This document shows, piece by piece, positions 1 to 7,382 of a DNA stretch of 34,001 nucleotides. The stretch comes from Micavibrio aeruginosavorus. GTDB lineage: Bacteria; Pseudomonadota; Alphaproteobacteria; Micavibrionales; Micavibrionaceae. A program made the position numbers and the translations under genes. Each line of letters begins with the position of its first letter. Within the stretch, counting starts at the first letter, position 1. The stretch is from the NCBI GenBank assembly GCA_003241475.1, contig QFQB01000011.1, positions 1 through 34,001 of the forward strand, given 5' to 3'. Below the pieces are notes generated by a model. It saw only the letters and a program-made list of their open reading frames with translations, made no database searches and had not been told where the DNA came from.

Positions 1-1
1 G

Positions 2-634
2 ATCGACTATGGCGCGGGCAATCTCCACTCGGTCCACAATGCCCTGCGCAAGGCGGGTGCCGATGATGTGACCATCACCGCCGATGCCGATGTCGTGGCC
101 AGGGCCGACCGCATCGTGCTGCCCGGCGTCGGCGCCTTCCGCGCCTGCCGCGATGCCTTGGTCGCGATCCCCGGCATGGTCGACGCGATGAACGAGGCGG
201 TGAACCAGCGCGGCGTCCCCTTTCTGGGTGTATGCGTCGGCATGCAATTGCTGGCGTCGCGTGGCCTTGAATTCGGCGAACACGAGGGATTGGGCTGGAT
301 TGCGGGCGATGTCCGCAAAATAAATACCGGCGATGAGATTTTAAAAATTCCCCATATGGGCTGGAACGGCTTGCAATTGCCGCAAGGCGATATACATCCG
401 GTGTTGCAAAGCGTCACAAAAAAGAGTGACGGCGCGTTGCCGGATTTTTACTTTGTTCATTCTTTTGTGTTTGACTGTAAGGATACGAAGCATGTTGCGG
501 CTTTTTGCGATTACGGCGAAAATTTTGCCGCGATCGTTGCAAAAGACAATATGATCGGTTGTCAGTTCCATCCGGAAAAAAGCCAACAGGCGGGACTGGA
601 TCTGATCCGCGGATTTATTCGCTGGAAGCCGTAA
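2..634 (+). CDS. hisH: Imidazole glycerol phosphate synthase, glutaminase subunit HisH (5'-truncated)
   Basis: Class I glutamine amidotransferase that makes ammonia for HisF in histidine synthesis (PRFAR to IGP and AICAR). The visible reading frame opens with IDYGAGNLHSV, the usual HisH N-terminus, so only a few residues including the start lie outside the window. The nucleophile cysteine is in PFLGVCVGMQ and the His-Glu part of the triad is in QFHPEKSQ near the C-terminus. Length fits a complete HisH of about 210 residues. It runs rightward, while its partner hisF and hisA lie about 2.4 kb away on the opposite strand, so the usual co-operonic order is broken here. Identification is firm; only the first codons are missing. 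Confidence 0.95.
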   Translation: MDYGAGNLHSVHNALRKAGADDVTITADADVVARADRIVLPGVGAFRACRDALVAIPGMVDAMNEAVNQRGVPFLGVCVGMQLLASRGLEFGEHEGLGWIAGDVRKINTGDEILKIPHMGWNGLQLPQGDIHPVLQSVTKKSDGALPDFYFVHSFVFDCKDTKHVAAFCDYGENFAAIVAKDNMIGCQFHPEKSQQAGLDLIRGFIRWKP

Positions 635-651
635 CGAAATCGGGGACAAGA

Positions 652-1224
652 ATGACGGATAATAAAACACTCAAAGCCATCAAGCCCGCGGTCACAGTGG
701 AGCAGATCACGCAAAGCCTGTCCAAACCCGATTTGAATGATTTGTGCGATGCCACCGATGCGGCTATCGAAGGCGGCGGCGGCTTCGGCTGGGTGAAGAT
801 CCCCGAGCGCACCATGCTGGAGCGTTATTGGCAGGGCGTGATTGCTGCGCCGACACGCTGGCTTTTTGTTGCGCGTCTGGATGGTACAATTTGCGGCACG
901 ACGCAGTTGATCTTGCCGCCGCAGAACAACGAAGCGCAGGGGCATATGTTGCAGATGACAACAAATTTCGTGGCGCCGTGGGCGCGCGGCCACGGGCTTG
1001 CCCGCATGCTCCTTGAAACTGTCGAGGAAACGGGTCGTCGTGAAGGATACGCGGTCATCAACCTCGATGTTCGTCACACGATGGAACGCGCTATTACGCT
1101 TTACGAAGCTATGGGCTATGTGAAATTCGGAGAGCATCCCTTGTCTGCCCGTGCGAACGGCGAGACAATTCCGTCCCTTTATTATTACAAGAACATCAAT
1201 CCGGCCTTTTTCGAAAAGACGTAA
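652..1224 (+). CDS. GNAT-family N-acetyltransferase
   Basis: Predicted acetyl-CoA-dependent N-acetyltransferase of 190 residues. The acetyl-CoA-binding motif A is visible as VAPWARGHGLARMLLE (R-x-x-G-x-A/G type), followed by NLDVRHTMERAITLYEAMGY, the typical beta5-alpha4 end of the fold where the side chain binds the cofactor. The ATG at 652 is preceded by a purine-rich GGGGAC and lies 17 bases after the hisH stop, so it is probably cotranscribed with hisH. The frame stays open further upstream inside hisH, but that longer start would overlap a well-conserved gene. The substrate cannot be told from sequence. Confidence 0.85.
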   Translation: MTDNKTLKAIKPAVTVEQITQSLSKPDLNDLCDATDAAIEGGGGFGWVKIPERTMLERYWQGVIAAPTRWLFVARLDGTICGTTQLILPPQNNEAQGHMLQMTTNFVAPWARGHGLARMLLETVEETGRREGYAVINLDVRHTMERAITLYEAMGYVKFGEHPLSARANGETIPSLYYYKNINPAFFEKT

Positions 1225-1230
1225 GCCCCC

Positions 1231-1259
1231 GTTTCCTTTTGTCCCAAGACTGCTATATT
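1231..1259 (+). promoter_or_regulatory. Possible extended -10 promoter for cysK
   Basis: TGCTATATT at 1251-1259 reads as an extended -10 element (TG-N-TATATT), with only a poor -35 (GTTTCC, 1231-1236) at 17-base spacing. Transcription would begin near 1266, inside the palindrome at 1261-1286. If so, the palindrome would act as a DNA site rather than a full RNA hairpin. This is inference from a single good element. Confidence 0.3.
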
Positions 1260-1260
1260 G

Positions 1261-1286
1261 ATGGCAATCCAAGGGGGGATTGCCAT
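1261..1286 (+). repeat. Perfect palindrome enclosing the cysK ribosome-binding site and start codon
   Basis: ATGGCAATCC (1261-1270) and its exact reverse complement GGATTGCCAT (1277-1286) flank a 6-base centre, AAGGGG. The right arm ends in the first two bases of the cysK ATG, and the Shine-Dalgarno AAGGGGGGA (1271-1279) occupies the loop and the base of the right arm. In RNA this would be a 10-bp hairpin hiding the start codon. As DNA it would be a 26-bp operator near the likely transcription start. Either way it is placed to control cysK-cysE. Confidence 0.75.
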
Positions 1287-2238
1287 GGCGGAATTTCGGG
1301 GCAAAATTTACGATAGCGTTCTCGAGACGATAGGGGCTACGCCGCTTGTTCGTTTGCCGCGTTTTTGCAAGGAGCATGGCATAGTTGCCGATCTTGTGGC
1401 CAAGCTCGAGTATTTCAACCCTCTTGCCAGCGTCAAAGACCGCATCGGCGCCGCGATGATCGATGCCGCGGAGAAGGCAGGGAAAATTTCTCCCGATAAA
1501 ACGACGCTTATCGAGCCGACATCGGGCAACACCGGCATTGCGCTGGCGTTCGTTGCGGCCAGCAAGGGATACAAACTCATTCTTACCATGCCGGAATCCA
1601 TGTCGATCGAACGGCGCAAGATGCTCAAGATCATGGGCGCTGAATTGGTTTTGACCCCGGCGGCCGAAGGCATGAAGGGCGCGATTGCCAAAGCGGAAGA
1701 GCTGATTGCGCAGACGCCGAACTCATTCATGCCCGCGCAATTCGACAATCCGGCCAATCCGGAAATTCACCGCCGCACGACAGCGCTTGAAATCTGGAAC
1801 GATACAAACGGCAAGGCGGATATTCTGATCTCCGGCGTCGGCACGGGCGGCACCATCACAGGCGTGTCGCAAGTTTTGAAAGACAAAAAACCGTCTTTCA
1901 AGACGGTGGCGGTTGAACCTGCCGCAAGCCCTGTTCTTTCGGGCGGTTCGCCTGCGCCGCATAAAATTCAAGGGATCGGCGCAGGGTTTGTGCCGAGCAT
2001 TCTGGATGCCAAGCTGATAGATGAAATCGTCAAAGTCGAAAACGAAGATGCGTTCAAAATCGCGCGCGAAGTCGCGCGCCTTGAAGGACTTCCCGTGGGC
2101 ATTTCGTCAGGGGCGGCTTTGTGGGCTGCTATCCAAGTGGGATCGCGGCCCGAGAACAAGGATAAGATGATGGTTGTTATTATCCCGTCTTTTGCGGAAC
2201 GCTATATGACAACGTTGTTGTTTGAAGGGCTTGAATAA
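1285..2238 (+). CDS. cysK: Cysteine synthase A (O-acetylserine sulfhydrylase)
   Basis: PLP enzyme joining O-acetylserine and sulfide to cysteine in the cytoplasm. The PLP lysine is in ASVKDRIG, the substrate loop is EPTSGNTGIALAF, the phosphate-binding glycine loop is GVGTGGTITGV, and PVGISSGAA lies near the C-terminus. The product is 317 residues, typical for the family. I chose the ATG at 1285 because AAGGGGGGA sits five bases upstream; an in-frame ATG at 1261 has no ribosome-binding site. The stop codon shares a base with the start of cysE (TAATG), so the two enzymes of cysteine synthesis are translationally coupled. A perfect palindrome covers the translation start. Confidence 0.95.
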   Translation: MAEFRGKIYDSVLETIGATPLVRLPRFCKEHGIVADLVAKLEYFNPLASVKDRIGAAMIDAAEKAGKISPDKTTLIEPTSGNTGIALAFVAASKGYKLILTMPESMSIERRKMLKIMGAELVLTPAAEGMKGAIAKAEELIAQTPNSFMPAQFDNPANPEIHRRTTALEIWNDTNGKADILISGVGTGGTITGVSQVLKDKKPSFKTVAVEPAASPVLSGGSPAPHKIQGIGAGFVPSILDAKLIDEIVKVENEDAFKIAREVARLEGLPVGISSGAALWAAIQVGSRPENKDKMMVVIIPSFAERYMTTLLFEGLE

Positions 2239-2732
2239 TGTTCGCGCTTATCGAATCGATCCAACGCCGCGATCCGGCGGACCCGACGTTTCTTGAGGTC
2301 GTTCTAGGTTATCCGGGTTTTCATGTGCTGACGCTTTTTCATCCGCTGGCGAATTTTCTTTGGAAGATGGAGCTGCGCGCTCTGGCACGCTTCTGGTCAA
2401 ATATCGGACGCATCCTCACAGGGATTGAAATCCACCCGCAGGCGATGATCGGGCGCAATCTTTTTATCGATCACGGGATGGGCGTCGTGATCGGCCAGAC
2501 AGCCAGCATCGGCGATGATTGCACCATTTATCATGGCGTTACGTTAGGCGGAAAAGGATCGGGCGACAAGCGCCATCCGAGCATCGGGCACAGCGTGATG
2601 ATTGGTGCGAATGCGCAATTGATCGGCCCCGTGACCGTGGGCAATGGCGCGCGCATCGGCGCGGGGGCTGTTGTGACGAAAGACGTGCCTGCGGGCGCGA
2701 CGGCTGTCGGCAATCCGGCAAGCGCGGCTTAG
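2238..2732 (+). CDS. cysE: Serine O-acetyltransferase, short form
   Basis: Makes O-acetylserine from serine and acetyl-CoA, the substrate of the CysK encoded just upstream. A short helical N-terminal part (about residues 1-65) leads into a left-handed beta-helix of hexapeptide repeats. GIEIHPQAMIG, the active-site FIDHGMGVVIGQT and GVTLGGKG are family hallmarks. At 164 residues it is of the short Bacillus-like class. It ends almost at once after the last coil (AVGNPASAA). There is no C-terminal extension and no terminal isoleucine, the residue that in E. coli-type CysE inserts into the CysK active site to form the cysteine synthase complex. It converges on hisE with a 3-base gap. Confidence 0.93.
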   Translation: MFALIESIQRRDPADPTFLEVVLGYPGFHVLTLFHPLANFLWKMELRALARFWSNIGRILTGIEIHPQAMIGRNLFIDHGMGVVIGQTASIGDDCTIYHGVTLGGKGSGDKRHPSIGHSVMIGANAQLIGPVTVGNGARIGAGAVVTKDVPAGATAVGNPASAA

Positions 2733-2735
2733 CGG

Positions 2736-3053
2736 CTATTTTCCCCTCGCGGCCTTTTCATCGTGACCGCTGGTGCCATTTCTTTTTTCAAGAACGGCGA
2801 ATACATCGTCAGGCGTGATACCTTGATCGGCCCAGAGAACCAGCAGGTGATATAAAAGATCCGCAGATTCCTGCGTGAGTTTTTCCGGATTGTTTTGCAG
2901 GGCTTCGATGCAGGTTTCGACGGCTTCTTCGCCGACCTTTTGCGCGATCTTGGCTGTGCCTTTTTCGAACAAGGAAGCGGTGTAGGACGAAGAAGCGTCC
3001 GCGCCTTTGCGCGATTTGATCGTTTCATATAGTTTTTGCAGCGTATCGCCCAT
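2736..3053 (-). CDS. hisE: Phosphoribosyl-ATP pyrophosphatase HisE
   Basis: Hydrolyses PR-ATP to PR-AMP, the second step of histidine synthesis. The 105-residue all-helical protein has the MazG-like metal-binding pattern: KVGEEAVETCIEA in one helix and ESADLLYHLLVLW in the next, giving the E-E-x-x-E and E-x-x-D ligands. It is a stand-alone HisE, not fused to HisI, as in many alphaproteobacteria. It is last in the leftward hisA-hisF-hisE operon and starts two bases after the hisF stop, implying coupling. Its tail (HDEKAARGK) is hydrophilic. Confidence 0.93.
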   Translation of the reverse strand: MGDTLQKLYETIKSRKGADASSSYTASLFEKGTAKIAQKVGEEAVETCIEALQNNPEKLTQESADLLYHLLVLWADQGITPDDVFAVLEKRNGTSGHDEKAARGK

Positions 3054-3055
3054 GG

Positions 3056-3817
3056 TTAAATCCTGACCGGAATGCTGGCATTGTTCATGGCGGTTTTAAC
3101 TTCGCCGATGGTGAATGTTCCAAAGTGAAAGACGGAGGCGGCCAGCACTGCGCTGGCATGACCCTCTTTAACGCCGTCCACGAAATGTTGCAATTTCCCG
3201 ACGCCGCCCGATGCGATGACCGGAATGGAGACGGCATCCGCCACCGCGCGCGTCTGTACCAGATCAAAACCGGTTTTCTGCCCGTCCTGATCGATGGAGT
3301 TGAGCAGGATTTCGCCCGCCCCGTAATCGGCCATGCGTTTGGCGAATTCAATCGTATCGACGCCCGTTGCCTTGCGTCCGCCGTGGGTATAGACCTCCCA
3401 GCCCGCGCCGTCTTCTTTCTTTTTGGAATCGATGGCGACGACGATGCACTGGCTTCCGCATTTGTTGGTCGCATCCTTCACAAATTGCGGATTGAGGATC
3501 GCGGTGGTCATCACGGAAATCTTGTCCGCGCCGCAATCGAGAAGTTTGCGCACATCGTCTAGCGTGCGCACGCCGCCGCCGACCGTGAGCGGCATGAAGC
3601 AGCAATCGGCGGTGCGCCGCACGACATCATGGATGGTGTCGCGCCCTTCGTGGCTGGCCGTGATATCAAGGAAGGTAAGCTCGTCCGCGCCCATATCGTT
3701 GTAGCGCATGGCCTGTTCGACCGGATCGCCCGCATCGACGAAATCGCCAAAGCTGATCCCTTTGACAACGCGGCCTTTATCGACATCAAGACAGGGAATA
3801 ACGCGGACTTTGAGCAT
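3056..3817 (-). CDS. hisF: Imidazole glycerol phosphate synthase, cyclase subunit HisF
   Basis: TIM-barrel cyclase that combines PRFAR with ammonia channelled from HisH to give IGP and AICAR. The catalytic Asp11 is in VIPCLDVDKGRVVKG and the second catalytic aspartate is in CIVVAIDSKK. Phosphate-binding glycines are in LTVGGGVRTLDD and IPVIASGGVGKLQHF. The 253-residue length is normal. It begins in a TAATG overlap with hisA and is followed after two bases by hisE. Its obligate partner hisH lies on the opposite strand at the start of the window. Confidence 0.97.
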   Translation of the reverse strand: MLKVRVIPCLDVDKGRVVKGISFGDFVDAGDPVEQAMRYNDMGADELTFLDITASHEGRDTIHDVVRRTADCCFMPLTVGGGVRTLDDVRKLLDCGADKISVMTTAILNPQFVKDATNKCGSQCIVVAIDSKKKEDGAGWEVYTHGGRKATGVDTIEFAKRMADYGAGEILLNSIDQDGQKTGFDLVQTRAVADAVSIPVIASGGVGKLQHFVDGVKEGHASAVLAASVFHFGTFTIGEVKTAMNNASIPVRI

Positions 3818-4539
3818 TACAAGGCTTCCCGCAGCGCCATGGCGGGGCTGATCGCGCCGTCATAAAGCGCGGTTCCGATAATCATTCCCGTGACGCCGTA
3901 TTGTTCGGCAGAGCGCACGGCGCGCACATCGGCGAGGCTTGCCACGCCGCCCGATGCGATGACCGGAATGGCCGTCGATTGCGCCAGCGCGATAGTGGAA
4001 GCCATGTTCAGTCCCTGCCCTGTGCCGTCGCGGTCAATGTCGGTATAGATGATGGCGGAGACGCCGGCATCTTCGAACATGGTAGCGAGATCGTTGACTT
4101 CCATATCGGATTCTTCAACCCATCCTTCGACAGCCACGCGGCTTGCGCGCGCATCGATCCCGACCACGATTTGGCCGGGGAAATGCGCACAGGCTTCGCG
4201 CACCAGCGAAGGATTTTTTACAGCGACGGTGCCAAGGATGACGCGGCTTACGCCCTCATCCAGCCAGTCGCCGATTTGTTTTAAAGAACGGATGCCTCCG
4301 CCGAGCTGGACAGGCAAATCCGCCGCTTCGATGATGGCGCGGACGGCTTCTACGTTCACAGGCTTGCCGTCGACGGCGCCGTTCAGGTCCACCACATGCA
4401 GCCATGCAAAACCGGCGCGCGCCCATTCCACCGCCTGCGAAGCGGGATCGTCATTGTAAATCGTTGCGGCGTTCATATCGCCTTTGTGCAGGCGAACGCA
4501 TTTGCCGTCTTTGAGGTCTATTGCGGGGTAGATGATCAT
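3817..4539 (-). CDS. hisA: ProFAR isomerase HisA
   Basis: TIM-barrel Amadori isomerase converting ProFAR to PRFAR, one step before HisF/HisH. Catalytic Asp8 is in IIYPAIDLKDGKCVRL. Half-barrel phosphate motifs are LGGGIRS and IPVIASGGVASL, and YTDIDRDGTGQG is the conserved second-half loop. At 240 residues it is a complete HisA. It is the first gene of the leftward his operon and diverges from the HIT gene across 53 bases. A TATACT box on its strand (4550-4555) could be its -10, leaving only a few bases of leader; no strong Shine-Dalgarno is visible. Confidence 0.96.
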   Translation of the reverse strand: MIIYPAIDLKDGKCVRLHKGDMNAATIYNDDPASQAVEWARAGFAWLHVVDLNGAVDGKPVNVEAVRAIIEAADLPVQLGGGIRSLKQIGDWLDEGVSRVILGTVAVKNPSLVREACAHFPGQIVVGIDARASRVAVEGWVEESDMEVNDLATMFEDAGVSAIIYTDIDRDGTGQGLNMASTIALAQSTAIPVIASGGVASLADVRAVRSAEQYGVTGMIIGTALYDGAISPAMALREAL

Positions 4540-4592
4540 GCGCTTTTCTAGTATAACTGGCCCACCCCTGTAAAGAGAAGGAGATAATACGC

Positions 4593-4952
4593 ATGCCGTA
4601 TGACGACAACAATGTATTTGCCAAAATACTACGCGGCGACATTCCGTCCAAAAAGGTCTATGAAGACGAGTTCGCGCTGGCGTTTTACGATATCGCAGGT
4701 AAGGCGCCCGTCCATGTTCTGGTGATCCCCAAGGGAAAATATGTTTCCATCGTCGATTTCGGCGCCAATGCCGGTGCGGACGCTATTACAGGGTTTTACC
4801 GCGCAGTCTCCAAGGTTGCGCAGGATCTGGGCATAGATGAAAGCGGTTTTCGGACCATCGCCAATACGGGCCTGAACGGCGGGCAGGAAGTGCCGCATTT
4901 CCACGTCCATCTTCTGGGCGGGAAAAAGATCGGGCCGATGGTGTCGGAATAA
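4593..4952 (+). CDS. HIT-family (HINT-like) nucleotide hydrolase
   Basis: Histidine-triad protein, 119 residues, expected to hydrolyse AMP-linked phosphoramidates such as adenosine phosphoramidate. The triad HFHVHLLGG lies near the C-terminus with the catalytic middle histidine. The N-terminal IFAKILRGDIPSK-like segment and the AFYDIAGKAPVHVLVIPK segment are standard for the HINT branch. A strong Shine-Dalgarno (AAGGAG, 4578-4583) is nine bases before the ATG. In alphaproteobacteria such a gene often sits beside hisE or hisA, as here, though it is divergent. It converges on the next gene with a 3-base gap. Confidence 0.92.
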   Translation: MPYDDNNVFAKILRGDIPSKKVYEDEFALAFYDIAGKAPVHVLVIPKGKYVSIVDFGANAGADAITGFYRAVSKVAQDLGIDESGFRTIANTGLNGGQEVPHFHVHLLGGKKIGPMVSE

Positions 4953-4955
4953 GGC

Positions 4956-5570
4956 CTAGCGGCGTTTGTGCGCGGGGAAGAGGATAATGTTCGATCCTGC
5001 CGTCTCCGGCGCAAACAGAACCTGCGGTTTCAGACCGCACTCCTCGTCGAATTCTTCCATCTGCTCGATGGCTTCGTTGTCGAGCTGCGTCAGAACATAA
5101 TCCGCTATTTCCATGTGCGCGCGGGCCTGAATAGCCAGAACCGAACATAATGTGTGTGCGGGATGCTCTTCATCACGAATGGAAGCCTGAACGGATTCCA
5201 GAAGGTCGGCCATGCACTCCAGATCTTCGGGCACATGGGAAAGAAGCTCATACAGATCATCGCCCTGAACGGGATGCGAATGATAATGCGCCAGCCAGTC
5301 GGGCGCGTAGTCCTGAATAATCTTGTCGGCTTCCATCTTCAAGGCTGAGGCCACGGGAATATCGCCCGTGAAATCCTGCGCGATGCGATAGGCCGAGAGC
5401 GCGATGGCCAGCAGAGCGGAATCCGGATCTATTTCCGACAAAGCCACGTGCAGGCCGTATTGCGTTTCGCCGTCCAGCGGCGCTTGCGATTGTAGCGCAT
5501 CGCCGACCGCGACAGGCACGACCAGATAGGCATGAAGTCTTGCGACATCTTCTTTTGTAACGGCGGACAT
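4956..5570 (-). CDS. Uncharacterised helical protein
   Basis: I do not recognise this 204-residue protein. It has no signal peptide or membrane segment and appears mostly alpha-helical, acidic and leucine/alanine-rich. A notable central segment is PDWLAHYHSHPVQGDD, with three histidines in six residues, followed by long helices with many Glu and Asp (for example EEHPAHTLCSVLAIQARAHME). The C-terminus ends in a basic FPAHKRR. The regular amino-acid composition, codon use like its neighbours and tight 3-base junction with the HIT gene suggest a real gene. A role cannot be assigned; the histidine/acid clusters could bind a metal, but that is a guess. Confidence 0.7.
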   Translation of the reverse strand: MSAVTKEDVARLHAYLVVPVAVGDALQSQAPLDGETQYGLHVALSEIDPDSALLAIALSAYRIAQDFTGDIPVASALKMEADKIIQDYAPDWLAHYHSHPVQGDDLYELLSHVPEDLECMADLLESVQASIRDEEHPAHTLCSVLAIQARAHMEIADYVLTQLDNEAIEQMEEFDEECGLKPQVLFAPETAGSNIILFPAHKRR

Positions 5571-5675
5571 GGGCGAGGAATCCCTGCGTTGATGAAACCA
5601 GTATCTCTTTTCGTTGTACGCCCATTGGGTAAACAGAGCTTTAAGGAAACGTGAACAAAGGGTTAAGGCTTTTCA

Positions 5676-7220
5676 ATGGTTGGCATTCATGCAATAAATG
5701 GTTGTATGGTCGCCCGCATCAACACCATAGCGTTTCAAGGCGTCGATGTGCAGAGCATCGACGTGCAGGTGCAGATCAGCAACGGCCTGCCTGCTTTTAC
5801 GATTGTGGGATTGCCCGACAAAGCGGTGGCCGAAAGCAAGGAGCGCGTGCGGGCTGCGCTTCACGCGCTGGGCATTGCGCTTCCGGCCAAGCGCCTCACC
5901 GTCAATCTTGCGCCTGCCGATGTGGCCAAGGAAGGATCGCATTACGATCTGCCCATCGCGCTCGGGCTTTTGACGGCGATGGAAATATTGCCCAAAGAAG
6001 AAATGGAAAAATATGTGGTTCTGGGCGAGTTGTCATTGGATGCCGGCATCCGTTCCGTTGCGGGCGTTCTGCCCGCCGCCATTCATGCGGGATCGAACGA
6101 CAATTCCCTGATCTGCCCCGAGGCGTGCGGCGGCGAAGCCGCATGGGCGGGCGAGCTTGAAATTCTGGCGGCGGCAAATCTGCTGCAACTCATCAACCAT
6201 ATCAAAGGCACGCAGATGCTTGTCCGTCCCGAAGCGCGATTGCAAGAGGGCAAAGACAGCGCCCGCCGCGTGCCGGATCTGAGCCAAGTCAAAGGACAGG
6301 AAAGCGCAAAACGCGCGCTCGAGGTCGCCGCCGCGGGCGGGCATAATCTTTTGCTGATCGGCCCGCCGGGCGCGGGAAAATCCATGCTGGCGTCGTGCCT
6401 GCCCGGCATACTGCCGCCATTGTCGGCGCGCGAAGCGCTTGAAGTTTCCATGATCCATTCTCTGGCGGGGACGCTCGAAGAAGGGGGTCTTGTCAAAACG
6501 CGTCCGTTTCGTGATCCGCATCATTCGGCGTCCTTGCCTGCGCTGGTCGGCGGCGGGCACAAGGTCAAGCCCGGCGAAATCTCTCTCGCGCATCGCGGCG
6601 TGTTGTTTCTGGACGAGCTGCCCGAGTTTGCGCGCGGCACGCTGGAGGCTTTGCGCCAGCCTTTGGAAACAGGACAAGCCGTCGTCGCCCGCGCCAACGC
6701 CCACATTACGTATCCTGCACGCTTTCAGTTGATTGCCGCGATGAACCCGTGCCGCTGCGGATATTTGGGCGATCCGGAAATGGAATGCACGAAAGCCCCG
6801 CGATGCGGCGGCGACTATCAAGCGAAATTATCCGGCCCCTTGCTGGACCGGATCGATATTCAGGTCGAGGTCGGGGCTGTGAGCCTCACGGATTTGTCCG
6901 AAAAAGGCGAAGCGGAAAGATCGAGCGTCGTTGCAAGACGCGTTCTTGAGGCGCGCCTGCGTCAGGAAGAGCGTTTCCGCGAGGCGGGCATCCTTGTCAA
7001 CGCGCATGCGGATGCGGATATGATCGAGGCTATGGCGCCGCTGGGCGGGGCGGCTAAAACCATGTTCGTGCAGGCGGCTGAAAGGCTGAAGCTTTCCGCA
7101 AGGGCTTATCACCGTCTTCTAAAAGTCGCCTTGACCATTGCCGATCTGGCGGGCGCGGACGAGATTACACAGGCCCATGTCGCCGAGGCGCTGTCCTACC
7201 GCCGTTTGCGGGTTGGTTAA
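5676..7220 (+). CDS. comM: ComM/YifB-family Mg-chelatase-like AAA+ ATPase
   Basis: Hexameric AAA+ protein; ComM of naturally transformable bacteria drives branch migration during DNA uptake and recombination. Domains in order: a Lon-protease-like ribosomal-S5 fold (FTIVGLPDKAV, residues about 20-170), the Mg-chelatase ATPase with Walker A GPPGAGKSM and Walker B FLDELPEF, an inserted cysteine cluster (MNPCRCGYLGDPEMECTKAPRC), and a C-terminal helical lid (ARAYHRLLKVALTIADLAG). The 514-residue length is normal. The ATG at 5676 has AAGG seven bases upstream. An internal ATG at 5706 (MVARINTIAFQG) better matches where family members begin but lacks a ribosome-binding site. Competence genes are not visible nearby. 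Confidence 0.92.
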   Translation: MVGIHAINGCMVARINTIAFQGVDVQSIDVQVQISNGLPAFTIVGLPDKAVAESKERVRAALHALGIALPAKRLTVNLAPADVAKEGSHYDLPIALGLLTAMEILPKEEMEKYVVLGELSLDAGIRSVAGVLPAAIHAGSNDNSLICPEACGGEAAWAGELEILAAANLLQLINHIKGTQMLVRPEARLQEGKDSARRVPDLSQVKGQESAKRALEVAAAGGHNLLLIGPPGAGKSMLASCLPGILPPLSAREALEVSMIHSLAGTLEEGGLVKTRPFRDPHHSASLPALVGGGHKVKPGEISLAHRGVLFLDELPEFARGTLEALRQPLETGQAVVARANAHITYPARFQLIAAMNPCRCGYLGDPEMECTKAPRCGGDYQAKLSGPLLDRIDIQVEVGAVSLTDLSEKGEAERSSVVARRVLEARLRQEERFREAGILVNAHADADMIEAMAPLGGAAKTMFVQAAERLKLSARAYHRLLKVALTIADLAGADEITQAHVAEALSYRRLRVG

Positions 7221-7230
7221 AGAAACCTTA

Positions 7231-7281
7231 ACGGATTGAAACCATTCAAAAATCCGTATCCGCCCAAATTTGTAATCGGAT
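7231..7281 (+). repeat. Overlapping alternative inverted repeats in leader of the unknown operon
   Basis: ACGGATT (7231-7237) pairs perfectly with AATCCGT (7251-7257), with TTGAA/TTCAA (7236-7240/7245-7249) forming an inner hairpin. The same ATCCG sequence (7252-7256, repeated at 7258-7262) can instead pair with a second CGGAT at 7277-7281. These are mutually exclusive stems without a following T-run, lying after the comM stop and about 100 bases before the next gene. They could be a leader switch, a weak comM 3' structure, or chance. Confidence 0.4.
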
Positions 7282-7382
7282 CCCCGTTTGGAGTATTCTT
7301 GATAGTAAGAAAGACTTTATTGTTTTTCGTTAGAGTTTGATGGGGCGAGGGGTCGTCCTTATAAACCAGGGAAAAATTCAAA

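Noticed and set aside
562..1377. Long minus-strand open frame over the GNAT and cysK genes
   Set aside because: Antisense to clearly coding sequence with biased composition; a shadow of GC-rich genes.
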